From NCBI GenBank assembly GCA_025736915.1, contig CP107049.1:3162001-3226000 (forward strand): DNA of 64,000 bases, given 5' to 3'. The position numbers and the translations under genes are program-made. This DNA comes from Acinetobacter nosocomialis. Its GTDB lineage: Bacteria; Pseudomonadota; Gammaproteobacteria; Pseudomonadales; Moraxellaceae. Positions 16,514 to 23,834 of the stretch are shown here, piece after piece; position 1 is the stretch's first letter; every line of letters starts with the position of its first letter. The notes below the pieces were generated by a model. The model searched no databases. It worked only from the letters and a program-made list of their open reading frames with translations, and had not been told where the DNA came from.

Positions 16514-16640
16514 TTGATAGGCAGTATATTTTTAAAAAAACATTGATCCTTAGATTTGGTGGTTTTGTAGATTTTTAATTGCTATTGAAGACTTTCGTAT
16601 TTACTTTGAATTTTAGAGGCTAAATTTTTATTCATCTTAA

Positions 16641-16652
16641 TTTGGATCCATA
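16641..16652. promoter_or_regulatory. Second VanR-like box upstream of vanA
   Basis: TTTGGATCCATA contains the 8-bp palindrome TGGATCCA (16643-16650) with imperfect flanks. It is 165 bp from the main operator and 35 bp after the stop of the upstream porin gene. It could support looping or repression of read-through from the sulfatase operon. Confidence 0.5.
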
Positions 16653-16687
16653 ATGACTATGGTTAAGCCATTATGAAGAGTGAAAAT

Positions 16688-17875
16688 TTAGAAATTAACA
16701 GTGTAGTGAATCATCATGCGCTGTTCATCCAGACTTTTGCCGTGTTTGGTGTCGTAATTAATATTTAAGAAAAGAAACTTAAGATTTTTAATCCAAGCAT
16801 TTAGGTCGTACTGAATCAATACATCACTTTCTTGCTCAAAATCATTTTGATTCATCGTTTGAAATGAATCGCCATAAATATATTTATAGGTCACTTTTAG
16901 GCCCTTGATGTAGTCTTTAAAGTCATACGAGGCAACGAAATGATAAGACTTTTCGTCTGCTTTGGTAAAAGCGCCTAAGGTCCAGTTCACCATGTGCGGG
17001 ATGGGCATATTGTCGAGTTTTGGAATACCATCTTTGCCAAAGTTTTCTTGATAGCCAATTCCAGTTGTAAAGTTTCCATGTTTAATGAAATGCATGGCCC
17101 CTACAGATGTATTGTCATATTCACCAAGCTTTGATTTGCCGACATCATCGTGGCGAAACACACGTAATTTTGTGGTGTGCTGTTTTGTCCATTGATAATC
17201 AAAAGCAAAGTAACTTTGATTGATGAGATCTGTTAAGTAACCATTATAAAATTTCCAATGGTACCGAGTTGTATTGCCGTCCCATTGAAAGAAATAGAGT
17301 CCATCAGATTCATGTTTTGATATGGCGAGTTTGTGGTAGTCCTCCTCATTTTTTGGCGAATAACGGTTAATCAAACCCAGCTCGAAATTTTGTTGCGGTG
17401 TCTTATATTTTAATTCTAAGCCTTTATAGTTCACCCGTAATTGATGTGTATCGACTTGTGGGGTAAGGGGTGAGTCGGGAATAATTTCCCCTATATTCAT
17501 GCGGAAGTTTTGATATTCAACTCCAGCACCTAAGCCATATTTAACTTGATCTTGTGCTTGTTTCTTAGTGTTAGGGTCAAAGGGTATGACCATATCGTTG
17601 GTGTGTTGGTCGTCACTTAGGCGATATGCATATTGGATGCTTGGATTGAGGTGTAGTTGAACCTCATTAAGTTTGGTTGACCAGTCGCCACGATAAATCA
17701 GACCTTGGCTCAAGCTGTGAGTATCGGGACTAGTACCATTTTCATATTGTCTGTCGAAGTTGAATGTTTTTAGTGTCAGCATATTTTGAAAATTAACATC
17801 TACTTCACTGTGAGCTAAACAGCAGGCAAGGGTTGACCCTGAGAATAAAATCCCATAAATAAAAATATGCTTCAT
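16688..17875 (-). CDS. OprD-family porin linked to the sulfatase operon
   Basis: A 395-aa outer-membrane porin with an N-terminal signal peptide (cleavage after about residue 23, HSEVDVNF), beta-strand pattern throughout and a C-terminal HYTVNF. It shares the mature start pattern with HcaE and VanP (here LTLKTFNFDRQYENG) and the segment KSYHFVASYDFKDYIKGLKVTYKYIYG. It begins 12 bases after the FGE stop, so it is the last gene of the sulfatase-FGE-porin operon and probably admits the sulfated substrate. It is more diverged than the other two porins, which suits a different substrate. Confidence 0.85.
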   Translation of the reverse strand: MKHIFIYGILFSGSTLACCLAHSEVDVNFQNMLTLKTFNFDRQYENGTSPDTHSLSQGLIYRGDWSTKLNEVQLHLNPSIQYAYRLSDDQHTNDMVIPFDPNTKKQAQDQVKYGLGAGVEYQNFRMNIGEIIPDSPLTPQVDTHQLRVNYKGLELKYKTPQQNFELGLINRYSPKNEEDYHKLAISKHESDGLYFFQWDGNTTRYHWKFYNGYLTDLINQSYFAFDYQWTKQHTTKLRVFRHDDVGKSKLGEYDNTSVGAMHFIKHGNFTTGIGYQENFGKDGIPKLDNMPIPHMVNWTLGAFTKADEKSYHFVASYDFKDYIKGLKVTYKYIYGDSFQTMNQNDFEQESDVLIQYDLNAWIKNLKFLFLNINYDTKHGKSLDEQRMMIHYTVNF

Positions 17876-17887
17876 TTTTAAATCCGT

Positions 17888-18856
17888 TTAAAAGCGTTTT
17901 ACTGTTCTAAATCCGACATGGCTTGTGGCAAGGTCGAGTTCTTGTGGATGCCTCGCGGCAGCACGATAACGCGCGCAATAGTTGGTTGCGCATAAATAAG
18001 ATCCACCTTTAATCGTGTATTGCAAAATCTGTTCGTGACTTTGCCGATATTTCGATGGATCTCCCATATGGTGATCTCGTGGTCCTGTATAGGGTGTTTG
18101 CGTCCATTCCCATACATTGCCAATCAAGTCATACAAACCAAAGGGGTTTTTACTAAAACAACCAACAGGGGCAACATCCTTAAAACCATCTTCCTGAATG
18201 TTTTTATAAGGAAATTCGCCTTGCCAGAAATTGGCTACAATATGGCCTTCGTGGGTCGGGCCAATATCGGAATTTTGCTGAAAACCTTTGGCTGCATATT
18301 CCCATTCAAGCTCAGTCGGTAAGTCATGACCCAGCCAGTTTGCATAAGCGTAGGCATCATTCCATGTCACCATGCGAACAGGCTCATGAGGCTCGGGGTG
18401 TTTAGAGTTGTTTAGGCCCCATGGATGTTTCCAATTGGCCCCTTTTTCAAATCGCCACCATTGTAGTTCTTCAACTGGATGATCTGGCTGTACAAACATA
18501 GCTGCGCCGCCTTGTTTCTCTGCATCGGTGACATAACCCGTTTGTTTAACAAACTCTTGAAATTGAGCGTTGGTGACTTCAGTTGCATCAATTAAAAAAG
18601 CGGGAACTGAAGTTGCCTGTAAGTTTAATGGGCGTTCATCTTCATAACCTTGTGTGGTGCCTAAAACAATTTTTCCTTGCGGAAGTTTAACCATGCCTGC
18701 TTCTTTATTGTTAGGCCATCCCGAAGGAAGGCCTGAATAGGAAGAACATTTAGCTTTAGTGCCTAGGTCGGGCAAAGGATTTTGTTCTAGTCGAGGTGTA
18801 GTTTTTTGGCATGCACAAAGTAAGAGGAAAGATGAAAGCATTATGATTTGTTTCAT
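17888..18856 (-). CDS. Lipoprotein formylglycine-generating enzyme (SUMF1/FGE family)
   Basis: A 322-aa protein from ATG 18856, chosen because it starts 10 bases after the sulfatase stop and gives a signal with lipobox-like LCAC (Cys16). The body is an FGE-sulfatase (PF03781) domain: W-x-x-P near the start of the pair region, TWNDAYAYANWLG, LPTELEWEYAAKG, YDLIGNVWEWTQ and GGSYLC. The two cysteines needed for copper-dependent catalysis are present at Cys289 and Cys294 (C-x4-C, as Cys336/Cys341 in human FGE). It should convert the active-site cysteine of the neighbouring sulfatase to formylglycine. Being exported as a lipoprotein is unusual for a bacterial FGE and implies maturation in the periplasm. 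Confidence 0.85.
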   Translation of the reverse strand: MKQIIMLSSFLLLCACQKTTPRLEQNPLPDLGTKAKCSSYSGLPSGWPNNKEAGMVKLPQGKIVLGTTQGYEDERPLNLQATSVPAFLIDATEVTNAQFQEFVKQTGYVTDAEKQGGAAMFVQPDHPVEELQWWRFEKGANWKHPWGLNNSKHPEPHEPVRMVTWNDAYAYANWLGHDLPTELEWEYAAKGFQQNSDIGPTHEGHIVANFWQGEFPYKNIQEDGFKDVAPVGCFSKNPFGLYDLIGNVWEWTQTPYTGPRDHHMGDPSKYRQSHEQILQYTIKGGSYLCATNYCARYRAAARHPQELDLATSHVGFRTVKRF

Positions 18857-18866
18857 CTGGTTTTCT

Positions 18867-20552
18867 CTACTTTTTGTTGTATTGCTCAAAATCCACAACG
18901 CCGTTTTCATCGGCATATCTTAAATATTTATCATTTAAGACTTTGACGATTTCAGGATGTTCTGCGTAAACATTATGTTGTTCATTAAAATCTGTTTTTA
19001 AATTGTAGAGTTCCCAACCATGGCTCTTAAATTTAGAAGGTGAGTTTTCAACAAGTTTCCATTCGTCAGTTTTAGCGTAGCGGCTGCCATGTAATTCTTT
19101 AAAGTCATAATAATTAACAGGACGAATACGGGCAGTATTATCTTTAAACGCAGGGATCAGACTAAAACCAGATGGTTTAATTTTGGTGCTTGAAGTTGGA
19201 TAAACCTGACTATTTTGAATACCAGCTAGCTCCATCACAGTTGGGAATATATCTCTGACTGTCGCAAAGTTATTGTTGATTCCATGTTGTTTAGAAATCT
19301 GAACAGGTGATTTAACAATAAATGGAACTCGCACACCGCCTTCTGAAGCGGCTGACTTCCAGTACGTAAATGGAGTGCTGCTCACTTCAGCCCATCGTGG
19401 TCCCATATAAACATATGAGCTGGCGTTGCCTATATTTTCATAGCGATTGTCGGCATCACCCATTGGGAAATTATGATCACCACCTTCAGCGCCGTTATCT
19501 GACATAAATACAATTAAAGTATTGTTATATAAATGATGCTTTTTAAGATATTGAATGACATCACCCACGCGGTCATCTAACTGGGTAACCATGCCCGCAT
19601 AAACTTCCATTTTACGTGCTTCGTATTTGCGCTCTTGTGGGGTAAGTTCATTCCAGCTTTTGGTACCTAAAGCTTGGTTGCCACGCTCGACTGGGTATTC
19701 TGCGTTTGCAGGAATTAATCCTAATTGCTTTTGTCTCTCAAAGCGTTGTTTACGAATTGCATCGTAGCCTTGATCGTATTTACCTTTATATAAGTCTCTG
19801 TAATGAGCGGGTGCCTGTATCGGCCAATGTGGAGCGGTATAGGCTAAGTAAGCAAAAAATGGTTTTTGCGCTTTATTTTTGTCTAAATACTCAAACGCTT
19901 TTTGTGTAAAAAAGTCGGTCGAATAGTAGTTATCAGGCAGTGTGACTTTTTGACCATTTTCTGTGTATTGGGTATTACGCGGATAGTTTTTAGGTTGGTC
20001 TTTAAAGTGTAAATCGAAGCCATCGAGCAGAGCAAAAGATTGATCAAAACCACGGGCTTTAGGATTTTGGTCGGGAGCATAGCCTAAGTGCCATTTACCA
20101 ACCATGAAAGTGTAATAATCTTTTGTCTTTAAAATCTCTGCGAGGGTATAAGCATTTTGCGTTAAATGACCTGAATAGCCATCAATTTTGAGGAGTGCAC
20201 GCGGGCTATCTGCTCCAACCAATTTTTCTTGTCGTTTTGAAGTTTCATACATGGCACCTAAACCTACCAAGTGGTTATCTGCACCTGTCATAAGCTGTGC
20301 ACGAGTAGGTGAACACATTGATGAAGCATGAAAATTAAAAAGCATTTTTCCTTGCTTTAACAGGCTATCAATATGAGGGGTTTTAATTTCGCCGCCATAA
20401 GCGCCAATATCTGAAAAGCCAAGATCATCGGCCAAAATAATCATGATGTTAGGTGGTTGTTGATTTTTTGGAGGTGCTGCTTGCGTTGTGTAAAACAATT
20501 GGCTGGCAAAAAAAAGTCCCAATGTAAGCTGGCTTACTCTTTTGAGTTTCAT
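18867..20552 (-). CDS. Exported Cys-type arylsulfatase
   Basis: A 561-aa sulfatase from ATG 20552 (AAAGGA 8 bases upstream; longer in-frame starts at 20576 and 20591 have poorer sites and spoil the signal). A Sec signal (MKLKRVSQLTLGLFFASQLF...) precedes the catalytic domain. The metal-binding Asp pair is in ILADDLGFSD, the modified residue is Cys80 in CSPTR, and SDNGAEGGDHNF carries further metal ligands. The overall pattern is close to Pseudomonas AtsA arylsulfatase, but that enzyme lacks an export signal. With the FGE 10 bases downstream and a VanR-like box upstream it probably removes sulfate from vanillate-like aryl sulfates in the periplasm. Confidence 0.9.
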   Translation of the reverse strand: MKLKRVSQLTLGLFFASQLFYTTQAAPPKNQQPPNIMIILADDLGFSDIGAYGGEIKTPHIDSLLKQGKMLFNFHASSMCSPTRAQLMTGADNHLVGLGAMYETSKRQEKLVGADSPRALLKIDGYSGHLTQNAYTLAEILKTKDYYTFMVGKWHLGYAPDQNPKARGFDQSFALLDGFDLHFKDQPKNYPRNTQYTENGQKVTLPDNYYSTDFFTQKAFEYLDKNKAQKPFFAYLAYTAPHWPIQAPAHYRDLYKGKYDQGYDAIRKQRFERQKQLGLIPANAEYPVERGNQALGTKSWNELTPQERKYEARKMEVYAGMVTQLDDRVGDVIQYLKKHHLYNNTLIVFMSDNGAEGGDHNFPMGDADNRYENIGNASSYVYMGPRWAEVSSTPFTYWKSAASEGGVRVPFIVKSPVQISKQHGINNNFATVRDIFPTVMELAGIQNSQVYPTSSTKIKPSGFSLIPAFKDNTARIRPVNYYDFKELHGSRYAKTDEWKLVENSPSKFKSHGWELYNLKTDFNEQHNVYAEHPEIVKVLNDKYLRYADENGVVDFEQYNKK

Positions 20553-20659
20553 AACAACAATCCTTTGATGTTTCATAAATGCATCTTGCATTTCCTAGAA
20601 ATAAACTGAGCTTTTTTGGCTAAAAAATGCTCTGGAATCGATCATAATAGATTTTTTAA

Positions 20660-20671
20660 TATGGATCCATA
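20660..20671. promoter_or_regulatory. VanR-like operator upstream of the sulfatase operon
   Basis: A 12-bp perfect palindrome, TATGGATCCATA, shares the TGGATCCA core of the vanA operator. It lies 108 bp upstream of the sulfatase start on its promoter side. Promoter elements are not clear; TATTAA follows directly on the minus strand. Confidence 0.7.
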
Positions 20672-20775
20672 AAAATATTTAAGCATTCTAATTTTATGTT
20701 TTTAATAATTTTATACTTATATAATTTATGTGTTTATATACTTTTTGATAATCCGTTTATAATTTTAGTTGATTT

Positions 20776-20787
20776 TTTGGATCCAAA
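20776..20787. promoter_or_regulatory. VanR-like operator upstream of vanK
   Basis: The 12-bp perfect palindrome TTTGGATCCAAA has the same core and differs from the vanA operator only at the outermost pair. It lies 138 bp before the vanK start. With the box at 20660 it forms a pair of operators 116 bp apart between divergent genes. Confidence 0.75.
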
Positions 20788-20924
20788 TATTCAGTATAGA
20801 AAAAGAGCAGGATGCTCAAAAAACAAATATTCCTCTAGGTCATTATGGATACGGATGTGCATAACCACCCAATCGCTCATATCAGCAATGTCGTGTGTAT
20901 GTCTTATCCAAGGGAGATACACAA

Positions 20925-22271
20925 ATGGAAAGAGACGTTCTAAGTGAGATCAATCAAAACAACATGAGCCGTTACCAATGGTTCGTCATTTTGATCTGTA
21001 TTTGTCTAAATATTATTGATGGCTTTGACGTGATGGTAATGGCATTTACCGCTCCATCTGTTTCGGCAGAATGGTCACTTTCAGGCGCACAAATTGGTTT
21101 GTTACTCAGTTCAGGTCTTTTTGGAATGGCTGCCGGTTCAATTTTTCTTGCACCTTTAGCCGATAAAATCGGTCGACGTTTACTCATCTTAGTTTGTCTT
21201 GTTATTGCAGGTCTTAGCATGCTGGGCTGTGCTTTTGTACAAAGCCACGGCATGTTAGCCGCACTTCGGTTTATTACTGGAATTGGGGTGGGTGGCATCC
21301 TTGCGAGTAGTAATGTATTGGCGAGTGAATATGCCAATGCTCGCTGGCGCAGTCTTGCTGTGAGCTTAATGTCTACCGGTTATGGAATTGGCGCGACACT
21401 GGGCGGGGTACTATCACTGGCATTGATTGAGCACTTAGGTTGGCGCTCAATCTTTTTAGCAGGTGGGATTACAACCATTGGAATGCTGCTAATTAGCGCA
21501 TGGTTATTACCAGAATCTTTAGATTACTTACTCGCGAAGCGACCAAAACAGGCACTAGAACGAATTAATGCAACTGTAAGTCGTATGGGACTAAACGAAT
21601 TACCAGTTATGCCGCGTTATGAAAAAATCAGCACGCAAAATGGCAGTGAACTGGGCAAATTATTTGCTGGACAACTTGGATTTCAAACGTTTTGTTTGTG
21701 GTTTGCATTCTTTTTGGTGATGTTTGGCTTTTACTTTGTGATGAGCTGGACACCAAAAATTCTTATTTCAATGGGGATGTCGCCACACCAAGGTGTAAGT
21801 ACTGGCATTTTAATTAGTATTGGCGGGATTTTCGGGGCAGCCATTATTGGTTTATTAGCATCACGCATGAAAATTTTCTATGCCTTAAGTCTATTTTTAG
21901 GGCTAACCTCGGCATGTGTTTTCCTATTTGTCGCAGTCTCCGCTCAAGTCAGTGTTGCACTCATGGTGGGGTTATTACTTGGCACACTCATCAATGGCTG
22001 TGTAGCAGGTTTATATTCTATTTCTCCAACAATTTACGATGCTGAAATTCGTAGTCGCGGCGTGGGCTATGCAATTGGTTTTGGACGAATTGGGGCAATT
22101 TTATCACCAACGGTCGCAGGCATTTTTCTGGATAAAGGTATAGCACCCGCAACGCTTTATGCCTATTACGGTGTGGTGTTTATTTTGGCTATTTTCCTGA
22201 TTTTAAGTTTGGGTAGTGCTTTTTACCGCAGTCAAAAAGAGCAAAACTACTCTCTTAAAACAGCACCTTAA
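20925..22271 (+). CDS. vanK: MFS vanillate/aromatic acid transporter
   Basis: A 448-aa AAHS-type major facilitator with 12 membrane segments. Motifs: INIIDGFDVMVMAFTAPSVS in helix 1, LADKIGRRLL in loop 2-3, and YDAEIRSRGVGYAIGFGRIGA in the second half. The start is ATG 20925 with AGGGAGA 7 bases upstream; a GTG at 20895 in the same frame has no such site. VanK of Acinetobacter takes up vanillate and protocatechuate. It is followed by vanP 31 bases later, and a VanR-like palindrome precedes it. Confidence 0.88.
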   Translation: MERDVLSEINQNNMSRYQWFVILICICLNIIDGFDVMVMAFTAPSVSAEWSLSGAQIGLLLSSGLFGMAAGSIFLAPLADKIGRRLLILVCLVIAGLSMLGCAFVQSHGMLAALRFITGIGVGGILASSNVLASEYANARWRSLAVSLMSTGYGIGATLGGVLSLALIEHLGWRSIFLAGGITTIGMLLISAWLLPESLDYLLAKRPKQALERINATVSRMGLNELPVMPRYEKISTQNGSELGKLFAGQLGFQTFCLWFAFFLVMFGFYFVMSWTPKILISMGMSPHQGVSTGILISIGGIFGAAIIGLLASRMKIFYALSLFLGLTSACVFLFVAVSAQVSVALMVGLLLGTLINGCVAGLYSISPTIYDAEIRSRGVGYAIGFGRIGAILSPTVAGIFLDKGIAPATLYAYYGVVFILAIFLILSLGSAFYRSQKEQNYSLKTAP

Positions 22272-22302
22272 TCCATTAAAAATTAAATAGTTGAGATAAA
22301 AA

Positions 22303-23583
22303 ATGAAAAAGACACCATTATGGGTGGGGGTATGCTTGTGCCCATTATTTAGTCAAGTTGTGCATGCTGAGTTTATTGCAGACAGTAAAGCTGAGCTGAC
22401 ACTGCGTAATTTTTACTTTGACCGAGACTATAAAAAAGACCCATATCCCTATACAGCAGCCAGAGATTGGGCGCAGGGTTTAATTTTTAAAGGACAGTCT
22501 GGTTATACTGAAGGTGCGGTTGGGTTCGGTGTTGATGTACTGGCAATGGCAGGTTTTAACCTGATGGGAAGCCGTGCTGATGACTATACGCGTAGTGGCT
22601 TATTACCAGTGAATACCGATAACTCACGTGATGATTATTATGGAAAAATCGGCATTACAGGGAAGGCTAAATTTAGAAAAAATGAGCTTTTTGTGGGGGA
22701 TCTGGTTCCACAATTACCGACCATATTTTCATCGCCAGCGCGTTTGTTCCCTCAGACTTATCGCGGTATCCGCTTTGTTTCAAATGAAATTCCAAACCTT
22801 CAACTCGAAGGGTTTTATGTCGACGAAGTGCGTCAACGTGACTCAATCCGTTATACCGATGTTGGAACAGACAATATCAACCATCGTTTTGACAAAGCGG
22901 CAACTACTGATTCTTTTTATACATTAGGTGGAAGCTATCAGTTAAAGGATTATCGTCTACGGGCTTATCATGCTGAACTGAAAGACATTTACCAACAACA
23001 GTTTTTAGGATTTAACGGCAAACAACCTTTAAATGATCAGCTTAATTTTTTAAGCGACGTGCGTTTTTTTAATAGCGAAGAAACTGGAAGCAAAAAAATT
23101 GGAGAAGTTGATAACCGACATATTAGTGGCTTATTTGGTTTGAACTATCAAAACCATACAGTTTCTTTGGGCTACATGCAGTCGTTTGGCTCGACTGGTC
23201 TGCCATTTTTGTCGGGAACTGAAAGTCCAGTCGTGCTTGATTTTATGAGTTCGGACTACTCAAATAAAGACGAAAAAGTCTATTCGATTCGTTATGAATA
23301 TGACTTTAAAAATGCGCGGGTAGGTGATGTTTCATTAAACGGACTGCGTTTTATGACTCGCTATGCAAAAGGTGAAGACATTGATTTATTGCAATATGGC
23401 GATCAGCGTTTTAAAGAGGAGTCGATGGAATTTGATTTGGGCTATAAAATTCCTGAAGGTAAGCTAAAAGGATTGGGAATGCGAGCCCGTTTTTCTCACT
23501 ACCGCAACGATATGCCAACGAATATGACCTTTCACTCGACAAATGAAACGCGGTTAAATGTCGATTACACCTTTAAATTTTAA
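22303..23583 (+). CDS. vanP: OprD-family porin VanP
   Basis: A 426-aa outer-membrane porin with signal peptide (cleavage after HAE near residue 23) and the family start ELTLRNFYFDRDYK. It is closely similar to HcaE in the segments ARDWAQGLIFKGQSGYTEG, SPARLFPQTYRGI and the C-terminal NETRLNVDYTFKF. Gene order vanK-vanP matches the Acinetobacter van locus. Its likely role is entry of vanillate through the outer membrane. A terminator follows at 23613. Confidence 0.88.
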   Translation: MKKTPLWVGVCLCPLFSQVVHAEFIADSKAELTLRNFYFDRDYKKDPYPYTAARDWAQGLIFKGQSGYTEGAVGFGVDVLAMAGFNLMGSRADDYTRSGLLPVNTDNSRDDYYGKIGITGKAKFRKNELFVGDLVPQLPTIFSSPARLFPQTYRGIRFVSNEIPNLQLEGFYVDEVRQRDSIRYTDVGTDNINHRFDKAATTDSFYTLGGSYQLKDYRLRAYHAELKDIYQQQFLGFNGKQPLNDQLNFLSDVRFFNSEETGSKKIGEVDNRHISGLFGLNYQNHTVSLGYMQSFGSTGLPFLSGTESPVVLDFMSSDYSNKDEKVYSIRYEYDFKNARVGDVSLNGLRFMTRYAKGEDIDLLQYGDQRFKEESMEFDLGYKIPEGKLKGLGMRARFSHYRNDMPTNMTFHSTNETRLNVDYTFKF

Positions 23584-23612
23584 TGTTCAATATTTATTAA
23601 ATTAAAGACAAG

Positions 23613-23641
23613 TTAAAACATTGTGAGCAGCAATGTTTTAA
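23613..23641 (+). terminator. Terminator after vanP
   Basis: Perfect 11-bp stem TTAAAACATTG/CAATGTTTTAA with a 7-nt loop, 30 bases after the vanP stop. Confidence 0.7.
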
Positions 23642-23647
23642 CTTTAG

Positions 23648-23676
23648 TTATCAACTGCACAAAATCCCTCTATAAT
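23648..23676 (+). promoter_or_regulatory. Promoter of the OsmC-YcaO gene
   Basis: TTATCA (23648-23653) and a perfect TATAAT (23671-23676) are spaced by 17 bp. A transcript from here would carry a leader of about 150 nt with two hairpins before the start codon at 23835. Confidence 0.7.
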
Positions 23677-23688
23677 ACCGCCAATCTT

Positions 23689-23818
23689 ATTAAAGCCAAT
23701 TGAGTCTCTCATTAAACACATGGCTTTAATCTCTCATTTTTTTAAGTCAATTTCTTCGCTGTGATTCGGCTTATTTTTCAATATTTAGAATTTTATGTGT
23801 CTGTGCTGACACATAAAA
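23689..23818 (+). promoter_or_regulatory. Structured 5' leader with two hairpins
   Basis: Hairpin 1: ATTAAAGCCA (23689-23698) pairs with TGGCTTTAAT (23721-23730) and is soon followed by a T-run, so it could terminate. Hairpin 2: TTTTATGTGTC (23791-23801) pairs with GACACATAAAA (23808-23818) and ends 16 bases before the start codon, just before the ribosome site AGGTG. No known riboswitch class was recognised. Confidence 0.5.
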
Positions 23819-23834
23819 ATATTTAGGTGCCAGC

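Larger units (their letters stand above)
20553..20924. other. Intergenic region sulfatase-vanK
   Basis: About 370 bases between divergent genes. Apart from the two VanR-like palindromes at 20660-20671 and 20776-20787 it is AT-rich and I see no credible gene. TATAAT at 20758-20763 could be part of a promoter toward vanK but no good -35 is found. Confidence 0.6.

Noticed and set aside
20696..20947. Small open frame between sulfatase and vanK
   Set aside because: Overlaps the vanK start and the operator, no ribosome site, AT-driven composition.
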